Counted from the first letter of the stretch, positions 1 through 12,970 are shown. The stretch: 64,000 nucleotides of DNA from Marchantia polymorpha subsp. ruderalis (GCA_037833965.1 AP031352.1:18146501-18210500); one strand, 5' to 3'. The notes: generated from the letters alone by a model not told the origin. Program-made: numbers and translations.

Positions 1-2333
1 GTTGGACCATTTTCATCCTCGATCAACAAGCTTCTTTATTCCCGCCGCACACAAGGATCTAACGTTGACCAATCCGAGGATAAATAGTACTCATCATCCC
101 CGATCCTCAAACGTTATATTTGGATTATGGATGAAGTAAATAGAAGTAGGTTTATGATTGCCAGAACAAGAGAGCAGAATGCGGAAACTCATGAAGCATT
201 AATAGCCTCATTAAGTACTCAGTGTGTACTTAGTAGTCCTCACTGAGTCTGATCTTATGGGCTGATTAGATCGAGAACAGTTGAACCTCAACATCTATCT
301 GCACACATCCTCCTCCAGATATTTAGCATGTCAACGACGCCGTGCTTATCCAAAAGGCACGTGTATGTGTACTGTGAAGTTTGCACACTGTAGAACTTTC
401 AGTTTAGATCGAAATGAGATTAAGGTAGAAGGGACAGACAGTCAAATGACAATCGGAGAAGTCTTCGTGCTGTTTTAGTACTTCATTCATGAGATGCACA
501 GATGATGTTTCGAGATTGTGGTGAGAAAGCCTGAATTCATGGAGGGAGTGAATGACTTTTGGCCTTTAGTGCTGGACCAGTCCGTGAGACCGTGGCTTGT
601 TGCACACACGTGAAAGTTTAATGTAGTCGTTGTTTGACCGAATTAGGACACAAGTGCAGCTTCATTGATTGCAACCTTTCAGCAAGCAAGATCATCCACA
701 TCACCCAGCAAGATCTGATTTCATACAATTCTGTTGTCAAGTTGAAGTTCTCTCCAAATCTGCAGTCATAATCTTCATGGGACTTCGAACTGCACAGAAA
801 TTACAAATTACAGTACTCCAGGGATCACTCTGCCGAATCTAAATTTTAGATTTAGACTAAATTTTAAATTAAACACAAGACGCTGAACTTAGTTTCAATG
901 GGATGCAAAGAACCTGAATTTATATATGTATCTCACGTTGTGCTCATGTTGCACTAAAAGAGCTTGGCTCTTTGAGAGTTGGTGCTAGTGTGATGTCTTT
1001 GTCTGTTGGTTGTGAACTGGCGTGGGTGCATTCTACAAGTGTTGACAGCTGCCAGCGTGACTAGTGAGGGACGACGTCATTGGTGTGCGTTACAGGATTT
1101 CGAGTGCTTATTGTAATTTGCTCGAGACTGGTGTGGAAATCATGTGTCGGTTTTCATCTCTGAACGCTACACACAACATGCCTTCACATGAGCTTGAAGC
1201 TAATCTTCATGTTATTTTTAGGTGAAGAATAGTGAAGAATAAGAAGATAAGAAGAAGAAGAAGAAGAAGATGGCGAAGAAGATGGCGAAGACCATACGTT
1301 GTGTAAAAGGACGAGATAAATCCAACACTTGGCCTCCACACCTGCCTCGATTTACTTTTCTAAGAAATCTGCTACATTTGTTGCTTAAAATCTATGTACA
1401 TTTTCACAATAAACGCGTGTTACTCGAATGAAACTTGAGCGCTGAAGACTTCTCACTGAATAAACAAGGTGTTTAAATCAGGTGCGACGCGTTTCTACAT
1501 GTAAAAATTGTTGACCTCGATGACCAAACTGACGATTAGGAGTTGAGAGTTTGTCTACTCTTATCCTCAAGACTTAAATAAGTCCAACACTTTCTAAATA
1601 TTTCGCTATCCATTCTTCCACTGTTATTGCAATGTCCCGATTTGTGTGTTAAAAGTGAAACGGTCAGCTACTGAAATAGACCTCTCGTCTATTCTCGACC
1701 CCTCGACATGTTCGACATTATATGGAATCAACGCTTGTACTTAGGTCATGAGATGCAGGTCATTCAAAAGGTCAACCCCTGGCATGCAGACCTCACAGAA
1801 ATCTTTATCAGGTCGTTTTCTTGATGATCAACTCGGATGTGCCTCGCAAGGTGGTCAAGAGACGCATACGTGCACTGCGCTTTGACTCCGATTAGAGGTC
1901 GTACTGATATGAATCATTCCCCAAAACTTCATAGAGGAAATTGTGATGGCCAAATATTGTCTAACGAGACTGGATTCCATTGCATATTTTATTCCTACCT
2001 GCACAGTTAGTCAGACTCTACCCAGAAAGTCACAGATGAAATGTAGGACACTGCAGGTAAACCGTGACCCGTATAATCTGCCAACTACATCATTATGTAC
2101 TTTGAAGGGTTACTATGTCTATCATGTGACAAGCCCACATGTCCAAAACTTATTATAATAATTTTGAATTATATGGAGAAAAATTTTAACGACTAGTATG
2201 ACAGCCTGACAAGCCAGAAGATCACTAAACGTAGAGTCAGACACGCGCGAGCTCAAACTTTCATCTGAGAGCTTGACTGTGAATATTGCATTAGTTAGTG
2301 TTCATCTCGTCCCTGAGGCGTGAAAATTTCTTG
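1..2333. other. Intergenic DNA upstream of the lectin receptor kinase
   Basis: I find no convincing gene here. Open frames are short, without recognisable domains or plant-like codon bias. The composition is ordinary plant intergenic DNA, moderately AT-rich and unlike the GC-rich repeats further right. The last few hundred bases should hold the promoter and 5' UTR of the receptor kinase, but I cannot point to a TATA box with confidence. A purine-rich GAA tract at 1223-1290 is listed separately. Confidence 0.6.
1223..1290. repeat. GAA-rich simple-sequence tract
   Basis: Imperfect GAA/AAG microsatellite that passes into two copies of a GATGGCGAA unit. It is purine-only on the plus strand for about 50 bases. 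No coding role is apparent. Confidence 0.7.
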
Positions 2334-4464
2334 ATGATCAAGCTCAGAATGATCAGACCAGTTCGACTTCGAACTGTGTTATCGATCATTATCTTGTGGG
2401 CTCTTGTCAAGCATGTGGCAGCAAACTTCACACTGGGAACGAACGGGATGTCTTTCCAGTGCACAGATCGGGGAAATCTATGGTGTTTTGGAAACGCAAG
2501 TGCGAGTCCCGCAGGTCTGATGCTCACTCCGATAGCTAGGGCCAACATGACTTATGAATATTACCTTCGGACAGCCGGGATGGCACTTTCTACAACTCAA
2601 ATCCCACTGCAAAAGAGTGAGAGCGATCCGACCCGAACGTCGATCTCCTTCAGCACTTCTTTCCGCTTCACCATCGAACCTTCTAATCCAAATTATCCGG
2701 GCGACGGGATGGCATTTGTGATGCTCAGTGAGGGTCGTCAAGGCAGTTATGGAGGTGCTTTCGGTGTCTTCGATCCACGCGGACAGATCGCCATCGATCT
2801 GGATCGCCAGGACACTGGCAATCGAGTTTGACACGTTTGAAAATTCGGAGTTCGGGGACGAAAACATCAATCATGTGGGAGTGGACTTACAAGATGTCAA
2901 TTCAACCTTAGCAAGAAGCGCCTGGGAGGTCAGTATAGATCTTGCCGGAAATTATAGCATATACTCGTGGATAGATTACAACTCATCGACTCAAAACCTG
3001 GAGGTGAGAATCAGCAGTGACAACGCTAAGCCGTCTCTACCTTTTATCGTCTACCCACTAAATCTGTTCGACGTCTTCCATCCAGACGAGCTAGTGTACG
3101 TCGGGTTTTCAGCAGCCAACGGAATCTGTGTATGTTTCAATTTCTACACAGTCCATGACTGGACTTTTTCATATGTTTCTGACCCTGAAGCCATAGTTCA
3201 AGTATCGCCTCCCATTCTTCCAGCTTTGCCTCCGGAACCAGGCGGCGGCGGCAAAGTACCGGTTGCTTTGATCGCTGGAGTCTCACAGGGTGTCTTCCTG
3301 TTATTCTCAATCGTGGCCATCGTTGCACTGGTCCTTCGACAGAAGCAATCGAATCCTCCTGAGGGTGGGAATATACCAGCTCTCAGTCTGGATGGGGTTG
3401 ACTCGGGACACTCCAACGACAGCCTAGAGTTCAGCTTCGAGCAGCTCTCCATAGCAACCGATCATTTCGGAGAGGAATCAAAGCTCGGTCAAGGAGCATC
3501 CGGTGCTGTTTACCGCGGCCAATTGCGCGATACGGGACAGCTCGTGGCCGTGAAGAGAGTGAATCCGGACTCGAGTCAGGGTCTCAAGGGGTTTATGGCC
3601 GAGGTGTCGATTATTAGCCAGATCCGCCACCGGAACATCGTCAAGCTGCTGGGATGGTACAACGAACGGGGCAACCTCCTGCTGGTGTACGAGCTCATGC
3701 CCAACGGAAGCTTGGACAAGGCTCTTTTCCACCCGGCGAGTCCAGAATTAGTTCTGCCGTGGAAGCTCAGGTTCAAAATCATCTCCGGTTCTGCAGACGC
3801 TCTATATTACCTGCACGAGGGCTTGCGGCAGCAGGTGATTCATCGGGACTTCAAGTCCAGCAATATCATGCTGGATCAGGACTTCAACGCCATGCTGGGG
3901 GACTTTGGATTGGCTCGGATGGCGGATCATTCTCGGTATCCTGCCACCGCTCAGATTGCCGGGACCTTCGGTTACATAGCCCCCGAGGTAGCAGGCTCGG
4001 GGAAATTCACCGACAAGACGGATGTGTACGCCTTCGGGGCCGTGGCTTTGGAGATTGCTTGTGGAAGACCGGCCTACCTTTTCAAGGGGCCGGTCGAGCA
4101 GACTTTCCTTGTGGATTGGGTCTGGGAGAAGCTGGATCGGGAACGCCTGTTTCATGTCGTAGATCCGAGACTGGGCGAGGAGTTCGATGCAAAAGAGATG
4201 AAAGTGCTTCTTCTCTTGGGCCTCTTGTGCTCTCATCCCAACGCTGGCAGTCGGCCGACGATGCGACAGGTGGTCGAGATCTTGGGGGGTAGGGTGGCAC
4301 TGCCTCCTGTTCCTTCGTCGAAACCGCGAGCTCAATACGACGGCAATGGCCCCCACCTTCACTTGGATGCTCTTCAATCCACGCCCTCGTGCTTTCACTC
4401 ATCGCTGACCTTGACCAGCCAGAAAATGTCAAAACTTGCTACGGATCCACACCAGAGTATGTGA
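2334..4464 (+). CDS. L-type lectin-domain receptor-like kinase, reading frame shifted once
   Basis: Membrane receptor kinase with an extracellular legume-type lectin domain and a cytoplasmic Ser/Thr kinase. ATG 2334 or 2349 both precede a signal peptide (hydrophobic core SIIILWALV). Lectin strands follow (SFSTSFRFTI, GDGMAFVML, GGAFGVFD, then LAIEFDTFEN, NHVGVDLQDVNS). A membrane segment lies near 3265-3340 (VALIAGVSQGVFLLFSIVAI). The kinase has GQGASG, VAVKR, HRDFKSSN, DFGLAR and a regular APE region (GYIAPEV), so the visible catalytic residues are present. It appears intronless, as is common for this family. The lectin domain runs in one frame up to about 2770-2815 and continues one frame over, so there is a one-base change there: a true frameshift allele, a young pseudogene or a sequence error. 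The C-terminal tail after the kinase is short and low in complexity. Family members sense extracellular signals in defence or development; the ligand here is unknown. Confidence 0.88.
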
Positions 4465-4491
4465 ACTGGTCGAGCAAGTTGCAATCCTCGT

Positions 4492-4713
4492 GACGGGCAG
4501 AGCACGAGATTTCGCGATGTCTGGATTTTCTTATGATGTATTCACTCGTTTGATGTCCTGATGTACTGAGCACGAGTCCAGGTTCATGACCGAGGCGCTT
4601 CAGGTTTAGGACAACCTGAAGCGCTCGCTCATGATTCTCGTGCTCTGCCGTCATGAGAATTTGCGAATTCTGGATTTCTTCATGATGTATTCACTCGGAT
4701 GATGTCCTGATGT
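4492..4713. repeat. Small fold-back and direct-repeat cluster
   Basis: Just past the kinase stop are outer inverted arms (4492-4510 and 4636-4653, about 18 bp, one-base indel) and an inner perfect 12-bp hairpin (4595-4606 with 4613-4624, 6-base loop). A direct repeat of about 45 bp also occurs (4519-4564 and 4669-4713, a few mismatches). The mix of nested inverted and direct repeats resembles a small fold-back transposon or MITE remnant. I see no clear target duplication, so the type is uncertain. Confidence 0.5.
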
Positions 4714-5494
4714 CCACAGCATGTCCATAGAGTCCACATTCATGGGTAAGCGCTTTAGGAGACCTGAAAACGCAATGCTGAAGCGAAAAGTATGACGAGA
4801 CCACATCAAGTCCCACACTCATGATACCATGAGGGTAAGAATGTGTGCTAGCCCCAATAGCGTCTCGATAGGCTGCACCAAAGATGTACACTTTCTCGAT
4901 CAAAATGTATACCAAATGGGGTCATAGAAAGAAGCACCCTTTACATGCTCCGTATATTCTCTACACAAAGTGTAACGATAACAAATGTGTGTGAACTAGA
5001 AATATTTCAAGCGACAATTCCAGACCGTACAATTATATCCCCTATCATAGCAATGGCATTTTCATTTTGTACATACTTTGCAATTTCTATGTCTAAGTGA
5101 TGATAAACAAAGTACTCAAACCCTACCAACTTTTCAAAAACGCAATTACGAAAGTATTGTTGTTAGGTAGAGTTTAATGGGACTTTACCAAATGAGACAT
5201 TGAGAACTTGGTTGTCTATGCTAGTTAATGAAACAACTTTTCGAGCTTCTTTAGATAACCTCTGATACATAATCCCAGGAGAAGTGAAACACGATGAAAT
5301 GGCAAAACCAAAGCCCAAGTCAGAGGAAACTAATGACACCGCAAATGAGAACATCCCTAAATGTTCCTCTTGTCAAATATTAGCAACACATTGGACATCG
5401 ATAAACGAGTGTGAACAAGGATACACGAACCTCCCCACTATCGTAGTAATAAATTAACAACAATGATCAAAATGATATAAGTCAGCGGGAAAGC
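4714..5494. other. Intergenic DNA between the kinase and the retroelement block
   Basis: Moderately AT-rich, no recognisable gene. A minus-strand frame at 5163-5354 has no domain I know and is probably chance. The left edge of the retroelement block is reached near 5495. Confidence 0.5.
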
Positions 5495-5714
5495 CACCCC
5501 TCCTATGGTGGTCTTAATGTCCCGCAACATGCCCAGCGGCATTCTGCGCGTTTGATCTGCCAGCCTCAACACTCACGTCGTAGGTTCGAAGGTATGGAAC
5601 CCTAAGGAGTGCGCCGGTTTTTCTGTCATGATGTGGAGCCCAGAATAGGAGTCGACTGGTACTTTGAGTAGGGTGCACCCGCTGATTTCCACATCGATCT
5701 CCGGGGGTCCCAAG
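5495..5714 (-). mobile_element. Ty3/gypsy gag-protease fragment
   Basis: On the minus strand this piece resembles the aspartic-protease part of the gag-protease frame of the larger element (around 21705-21905), including the family's conserved IMTE and LRLADQTRRM stretches. It is an old, broken fragment, clearly more diverged than the element at 8821-29741. Its right end is cut by the LTR that begins at 5715. Confidence 0.75.
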
Positions 5715-7464
5715 TGTGGTAACCCACTTTTTGTTTTTTGTCGGAACTAAAACATTTTTGAATAGTAAGTACCGCGGCAGCAGCTGTAAATAGTAATCGG
5801 TACGCGAAACCAGAGTAAAAAGACGATCGAGGACATCAAGGGGTTTTGGGCTTAGACCACAGTGGGACGCTTGGGACCGAACGGGCGGTTCATGCTGCAG
5901 GATCCACTTCGAGCACCTTCGGCGGTAGATCACTCATAACTTTTTCAATTCGTAACGCTTTGAGTTGCTTTGGGTCTTGTTGGAAAGAGCTCGACGCGTT
6001 GGTTCTAACGAGCCCAAGAACTTCTGAGACGGATGAGAGGTCACTGAGTTAAGAGTGTCGGAAGTTACTGATGGCGGGCCTTCGGCGGTAGAGCGACTTT
6101 GGCGGTACGCCTTCGGCGGAAGAACCGCCGGAAGATGCGCCTTCGGCGCTAGACGCCTTCGGGTCAACGCCTTCGGCGATGCGGGAGAGTGCATTCGGCG
6201 GAAGAGTGAATCCCTCATAACTTTCTCAATTCGTAACGTCTTGATTCAGTTAGGGTCTTGTTGGAAAGAGCTCGCAACGCTCGTTCCAATGAAACCAAAA
6301 ACTCTTGAAACGGATAAGGCGTCACTGAGTTATGAGCGTCGAAAGCGGCTGTCATAGATTTAGGGTTAGGGTTAGATTTAGGTTGTTAGTTAGAGGGGAA
6401 GGCAGCCGCTGACTCCTCAAGTGTAGGATCTGTTGCGGCTCGCATCATGACGTGTAGTGTAGTGCAGTGTAGTGTTAGTTAGGACTTAGAATGTATAAAG
6501 TAGTTCAAGGCGTCTTGCCTTGGGATCTTTCCCAACATCAGAAGTGCAGATCAGGAACTCATTTTCTCTGCGTGTTTGTGTCCTTAGTTCTGTCACCACG
6601 CAGGAGGAGCTACACCTTAGCGATCCGCATTGTGTAGCTGAAGGCCTCCGGCCGAATGTTAAGAGCTAGTACATTGGTTAGAGACTTGAGTAGTTCGGAT
6701 CTACACCTGCGGGTGATTGCCGATGCTAAGAGCCAGTGACTAGTTAGATACTTGAATAGTTTCGCCCCTACACCTTCGAGTGTTTGTTCCTGATTGTACT
6801 CCTTCGGGATTTTCCCCTGAATGCCAAAGTGAAGTTTTGCTACTTCGTGTAAGCCTTGGTTGTAAATTCAGGTTACGTTGCAGCAGGTGCCTTTGGGGTA
6901 ACCCCTGTAGTATTTCTGGGAATGACAAGTGCCTAAGAATTAAAACTCTTCAATAGACTTTTATGGTGTGTTACTAGAATGTTTCTTAGTGAGTCCTTCA
7001 GTGCGGACCTGTGTTCTCGGCGCGTTTTGTGAGTTGAGAGTGTTGTTCACCGCGTACGAGTGACTTCGATCCGAAGTAGGCAGTCCAAACCGGGTTTCCT
7101 ACGCTAGCAGCAAGCTAGTGGAAGCGTTGTAAAAGCCGGAGTTGGGAGTCACTACCCGCAGCTTCGCTGAGTGTACCCTTGAGAGACTTTCCCCTTGAAA
7201 TCTTGAGTAGAGGTCCTAACGGATCTCTGGGTTGTGTTTTTGTAGTTTCATGTGTGTGTGTGTGTGTTACGCTGCACTGTGCGACCTCCGAGTGCGCTCT
7301 GAGTGAACACTTGCAGTATTTCTGGGAGTGACAGTCGCCTAAGAATTCAAACTCCTCAATAGTCTGTTAAACGTGACACTTTGTACCCTGTGTGTTCCTC
7401 TGTCCCTGTGGGTTCGACCTTTCTACCACTATATTGCAGTTTTAGCCTTAAGTGGGTTATTACA
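5715..7464 (+). mobile_element. LTR of subfamily B, short form
   Basis: Begins with TGTGGTAACCCAC and ends with GGGTTATTACA, so its ends run TG...CA as in other copies. Order: U3 start, CCTTCGGCG-rich block, repeated modules, a telomere-like TTTAGGGTTAGGG motif near 6359, a TATA-like TATAAAG near 6493, then the R/U5 part shared with subfamily A. It lacks the long ORF of subfamily A and, at 1750 bp, is shorter than the copy at 24827-27661. It interrupts the gag-protease fragment on its left; the right flank is a different LTR fragment and no matching target duplication is seen, so the locus was later rearranged. Confidence 0.75.
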
Positions 7465-8309
7465 CCTTCGACAGAAGGGAATCTAACTTCTTCGCCACCC
7501 GCCGCCGACTCCTACTGTCACCTGACAACAACCCGGCTGCACGAAGCTCCAACTCACGCAGTGTGAGTTTCTCCTGCGCCGCCACTTCCCTGTGGGCGTA
7601 GCCCTTGAGACAGTGGGCGACTCGCCTAGCCATTTCCTCCTTCGTGCGATCTGCCTCTCGCCTACGATCATCTTCAATTACCACCAACTGCGATTCGGCC
7701 TCCGCACGCTGAGCTCTCAATTCGGAGCTGCAGTCAGAGTGCGGGGGCACTCCGACTGCAGCCTGCGGATTAAATCCTCATCCGCCTGTCGTGCGAGCTG
7801 ACACTCCGCCAACAACCGCGTCTGTCGCACGAGCTCTTCTGACAGAATCTGATTCTGAGTCTTCTCAGAAATCAGTTCTTCCGTGGTCTTCACCACATCC
7901 CTGGTGAGCTCTTTCAGTCTCGCCTGCTTCAATGCGTCGTAGTGGGTGTGCGACTTCCGCACGAGATTATAGTGTCCCCACAAACACGCATGCTTCTCCC
8001 GTAAATCCTTAAGTTCCCGATCCACCCTAGCTAGTAGCTTGCTGGTGTGGACTTTAGTGCGAGTCCGCCTGCGCACTAACTCGATGTAGGACCCCGGCTG
8101 GAGTGGATCTGCGTATTTATCAAATTTGCAATCCAAGTACCTCAGTAGAGGTATTACCTGCTCCGAGAGCGCCGCCGCCGGCGCTCCAACAATTTTCTCC
8201 TCCTCCTCCTCGGTGTCTCCCGATCCCGACATTGCTTCTGTGGAGCCTCCTTTGTCATCATCCGAGGGAAGGATTTCGGTCGCCATTGATTGCGTTGGCG
8301 ACTGGCCCG
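7465..8309 (-). mobile_element. Older LTR-A relative, fragment with coiled-coil part of the U3 ORF
   Basis: On the minus strand this encodes the acidic patch (TEEEEEKIVGAPAAALSEQV) and the coiled coil of the U3 ORF, clearly the same protein as at 36166-39318 but diverged. It is a broken relic, bounded left by the subfamily B LTR and right by an inversion junction near 8310. Confidence 0.75.
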
Positions 8310-8820
8310 AGAATCTCATAGAATTCAGGAGTTGGGCGCAACGTTTGGGACAGACGCCGCCCTAAACGACGAGCTCTGAAGGAGTACCCCTTCGGCGCAA
8401 GGCGCCTAAGCCACCTTCGGCGCTACACCTTCGGCCCTAGAGAAATCCCTCAGAATCTAATCAATTCTCAAACGCCTTGACTTGGTTGGGGTTTCGTTGA
8501 AAAGAGCTTGACGAGCTGATTCTAACGAGCCCAAGAACGCTTGGAACGGATGAGGACTCAGGGAGTTGTGACGGTCGAAAGATACAAAGATCTTCGCCTA
8601 CGCATAGGCGAGATAGGGTTTGACGTAGGCGGGGAGTCCGCCGAGAATGCCGCCTACGCATAGGCGGGGAAGACTTGCACCTACGCATAGGCAAACGGGA
8701 CTCGCCTACACAAGGGCGCTTCGGCGTTGGCGGGAAGTCCGCCTTCGGCCCTAGAAATCCGCCTTCGGGGTTGGAACTTGTACAGCGCCTTCGGCGGTAG
8801 ACGCCGGTGGCGAAGAAGTT
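8310..8820 (+). mobile_element. Older LTR-A relative, 5' U3 fragment
   Basis: Matches, in plus orientation, the early U3 of the LTR that starts at 41676 (compare 41815-42180). It holds several CGCCTTCGGCG and GCCTACGCATAGGC inverted repeats and no long frame. It ends in AAGTT, the target duplication of the gypsy element inserted at 8821, and its continuation is at 29747. Confidence 0.75.
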
Positions 8821-9829
8821 TGTAATAACCCACTAAAGGCTAAAACTGCAATATAGTGGTAGAAAGGTCGAACCCACAGGGACAGAGGAACACACAGGGT
8901 ACAAAGTGTCACGTTTAACAGACTATTGATGAGTTTGAATTCTCAGGCGACTGTCACTCCCAGAAATACTGCAAGTGTCCACTCGGAGCGCACTCGGAGG
9001 TCGCACAGTGCAGCGTAACACACACACACACACACACCTGAAACTACAGAAATACAACCCAGAGATCCGTTAGGACCTCTACTTCAAGATTTCAGGGGGA
9101 AAGTCTCTCGCGAGCACACTCGGCAAAGCTGCGGGCAGTGACTTCCAACTCCGGCTTTTACAACACTTCCACTAGCTTGCTGCTAGTGTAGGAAACCCGG
9201 TTTGGACTGCCTACTTCGGATCGAAGTCACTCCTACGCGGTGAACAACACTCTCAACTCACAAAACGCGCAGAGAACACAGGTCCGCATTGAAGGACTCA
9301 CTGTGAAACATTCCAGTAACACAACAACAGTCTATTGAAGAGTTTGAATTCTCAGGCACTTGTCATTCCCAGAAATACTACAGGGGTTACCCTCAAGGCA
9401 CCTGCTGCAGCGTAACCTGAATTTACAACCAAGGCTTTCAAGAAGTAGCAAAACTTCACTTTGGCATTCAGGGGAAAAATCCCAAAGGAGTACAATCAGA
9501 AAGAAACACTCGAAGGGGTAGGGGCGAAACTGTTCAAGTATCTAACTAGTCACTGGCTCTGAGCATCGGCAGTCACCCGCAGGTGTAGATCCAAACTACT
9601 CATGTCTCTAACCAATGTACTAGCTCTGAACATTCGGCCGAAGACCTTCAGCTACAAAATGCGGAACGCTAAGTTGTAACTCCTCGTGCGTGGTGACAGA
9701 ACTCAAGGACACAAACACGCAAAGGAAATGGGTTCCTGATCTGCACTTCTGATGGGAAAGAACCCCAGGCAAAACGCCTGGAACTATTTTATACCTTCTA
9801 AGTCCTAACTAGCACTACACTGCACTACG

Positions 9830-12800
9830 CTACACGCCTGCACGGAACCACGCTACACTACACTCCGCGGAACCTGTACTACGTCTCCTGCGCGGCCGAC
9901 TGCCGCGCACTAACTCCCTACCCTGCCAATCTTCCGCTCGACTGCGCAGTCCCAAACGCTGCAACGCCGCGGACACCTCCACTTCGAGGGCGGACATGGT
10001 ATCCTGTGCCTTCGACAGAAAGGCATCGAGCTTCTTCGCTACCTTCCGCCGACTCCTACTGTCGCCTGACAACAACCCGGCTGCGCGCAATTCAAACTCA
10101 CGCAGTGTGAGTTTCTCCTGCGCCTTCACTTCCCAGTGGGCGTAGCCCTTGAGACAGTGGGCGACACGCCTCGCCGTCTCCACCTTCGTGCGATCCGCCT
10201 CCTTCCTGCGATCCTCTTCAATTATCACTAATTGCGATTCGGCTTCAGCACGTTGCGCTCTCAATTCGCCACACTCTGACTGTAACCTGCGGATTAACTC
10301 TTCATCCGCCTGCCGTGCGAGCTGACATTGTTCCAACAACCGCGTCTGTCGCACGCGCTCCTCTGACAAAATCCGATTCTGGGCCTGCTCAGAAATGAGT
10401 GCTTCCTTGACCTTCACCTGCTCCTTGGTGAGCTCGTCCAGTTTCTCATCCTTCATCTTCTCGGAGTGCTTGTAGAATTTCTGATTAAGTTTATACTGGC
10501 CCCACAAGCATGCATGCTTCTCCTTCAATTCCCTCAACTCCTGGTCCACTCTAGCTAACAGCTTGCTGGTGTGGACTTTAGTGCGAGTCCGCCTGCGCAC
10601 TAACTCGATGTAAGATCCCGGCTGGAGTGGGTCGGCGTATTTATCGACCTTGCGATCCAAGTACCTCAGCAACGGAATCACCTGCTAAGAGAGCGCCGCC
10701 GCCGGCGCTCCAACAATTTCCTCCTCCTCCTCCTCGGTGTCTTCTGCTCCTGACATTTCTTCCGTGGAGCCCCCGTCGTCATCATCCGAGTGGAGAATTT
10801 CAGTCGCCATTGATTGCGTCGGCGACTGCCCCGAGTGGGGCTGCACGTCATCGACGTGTGCTGCCCGCGAACGGACGGCTGCAGCCTCGCTGCTCGTCGC
10901 CAAAATGTCTAAGGCGGAAGGCGAATGTACCCGTGCGGCATCCCCGTCGCTCGCTTGTTGGTTGTCTACCGCGTCCTCTCTGCCGCCGTCGCCCGCCGCC
11001 GAAGGCGATCGAGCGGAAGGTGGCTGCGCGGGGTTTGATTGCGCATCGCGCATCGAAATTTCATCCCGCGGACAGTCACTCCGCTCCTCCGTCTGTTGCT
11101 GCTCCCTTGATCGGTCCGTGGGGGCTGTGCCCGGCCCGTGCGCAGGCGCGATTGCCGGCGCCTTGTCCGCCGCAGGCGTAGCGCCGCGGACATCTATCGC
11201 CGAAGGCGGCATGGCCGGGGGCCGCTCGCCCGATGTCCCTTGGCCTATAGGCCCTACCGCCGAAGGCGCATCTATCGGCGGACTTCCCGCCGATGGTGCG
11301 GCCTCCGCACGCTCCCTGCTCGTATCTCCTCGGCTCGAAGGCCCTGGCGCCGAAGGCGCAAATTGCGGCGCGTGGTGCGCCGGAGGGTCTGGCCCCGAGG
11401 GCCGGTGTCTCGTAGGCGGTTCTTCCGCCGGCTCCTTCCCCTTCCTACGTTGGAACGGGGGTGATTCTTGCCTGTGCACAGGCGGCACGTGTGGAGGTGT
11501 CCTGTGCACAGGCGACCTGTGCACAGGTGAGCGCCTGTGCACAGGCGGACTGCTCCTTCCCACGCGTAAGCGTAGATCCACGTCCACTTGTGATCGCCTG
11601 TCTGCGGAGGCTCGTCCGTCCGCGGAGGCTCGTCTGTGCGCAAACGGAACATCTGTCCGCATCGCACGTGGTAACTCCGGAGGCCCTTGGCCCGTAGGCG
11701 GCCTCTCTCCCGTCGAGGTTGCAGCGTGGTCCGTTGCTCCTGCGGTCGTCCGCGCTTCCTCATGCTTCTCTGGCGACGCACTTCCTTTCTCCGTCGCAAT
11801 CGTCGCCGTGTCCGCACTGTCGGCTGGTAACACCAGTCTGCGTGCCTTCTGCTTCGGCCGGCTGTATGACTCGCACAGCGGCCGCGGTCGAATGGGAGCA
11901 GCGGGTTCTTGATGCTGCTCCTCTTCAGAGTCTTCCCTCCATCGCCGCTTCCGCGGCACTCGTGCTGCAGGAGTGTGTCTCCCTTCGTCCCTCCGCCTTG
12001 ATGGGGTAGAAGTCGGTGACTCATCTGCATCAGTATCGACCTCATTCTCCCGCACATACTTCCCGGGATGGTCGATGGACAATGGCGGAAAATGTTCAAG
12101 CTCCGCCGCTGTCAAACAATTCCGCTGTCGATAAAAATTGATGAGGAAAGGAGAAAGATGGTTTAGAGTTGCCCCCTTCTCCTCAAACGCGTGCTGTCGC
12201 ATCACCCTGTGCAGGATGCTCGCCCAGTGAATTGGAGTTCCCTCGATGACGCACTCCACAAAAGAGACCTGCCACAATGTGATGTAGCAGGCGCGGTGCG
12301 GCTGCAGTAATTGCATCAGCGCCGCGGACAAAGTCCGGCGAAATCGATCCTTGTAATCACGGGTCCTGTACCCATTCTTGGTAGACCTTCCGGTCTTGAA
12401 CAGCTCCACAAATTGCGCCTCTTCCTGCTTGGTCACCTTGATGCTCTCACTGTCGAAAAGGAGATGCCCTGGCATGCCAGCACATCTTCCCAACGCCTGC
12501 GCCCAATCTTGGACTGTCCACCGGTCAACATGCGGACGCAATCCGCGCGAGGGTGGTCCCTGTGGCTCTAGCCACTCGCGCACCATATTCGCACAGATGT
12601 AGTTCCATCCCCATAGCAAGAAATCGAGCTTTCTTGCTATTAAGCGCTCCTCGAAAGCGCGCAGCCCGTTCTGTGGTAGGCGAAGTGGCACCATCCGCAA
12701 TCTGCTCGGTCTCGTCATTGCGTTCCTGGGGTTCGCTCGCCCGCTCATTCAACTTCCGCACCGCCCGAGCTTCTTTCTCTCTCGGCAAACTCTAATCGCC

Positions 12801-12970
12801 CTCAATTCCAAATCACGCGCATTCACTTCTCCCTCAATCAACAAGAAATCTCCTGTGCGGCGACGTCGAGAATGTTCAGCAGCCAGCAGATGGATGCGCG
12901 CAGCGCGCACAAGAGATTGGAATCGCGAATTCAAGAATGAGACGTTCTCCGCCGCCTGGTCGAAGGTCAT
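9830..12970 (-). pseudogene. U3-encoded ORF, copy 1 in the 3' LTR (broken)
   Basis: Copy of the LTR-borne ORF described at 36166-39318: N-terminal helical domain (RMVPLRLPQNGLRAFEERLI), Pro/Ser/Arg-rich middle with VHR repeats, acidic patch and coiled coil ending in a basic tail. It is nearly identical to the intact copy but broken in a few places. It lies upstream of the LTR's TATA box on the same strand, hence in U3. The long plus-strand frames over this region are antisense shadows caused by its high GC content. Confidence 0.75.

Noticed and set aside
281-478. Small plus-strand frames at 281-478 and 1943-2158 as genes
   Set aside because: No domain, no splice or promoter context, composition of ordinary intergenic DNA.
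5163-5354. Minus-strand 63-codon frame
   Set aside because: Hydrophobic and Ser-rich but with no recognisable domain or neighbours; most likely chance.
10737-11912. Long plus-strand frames (10737-11912, 15196-16173, and minus-strand 37224-38114) rich in Gly, Cys, Ala and Arg
   Set aside because: They run antisense to the Pro/Ser/Arg-rich middle of the U3 ORF. High GC and few stops explain them, and they have no domain.
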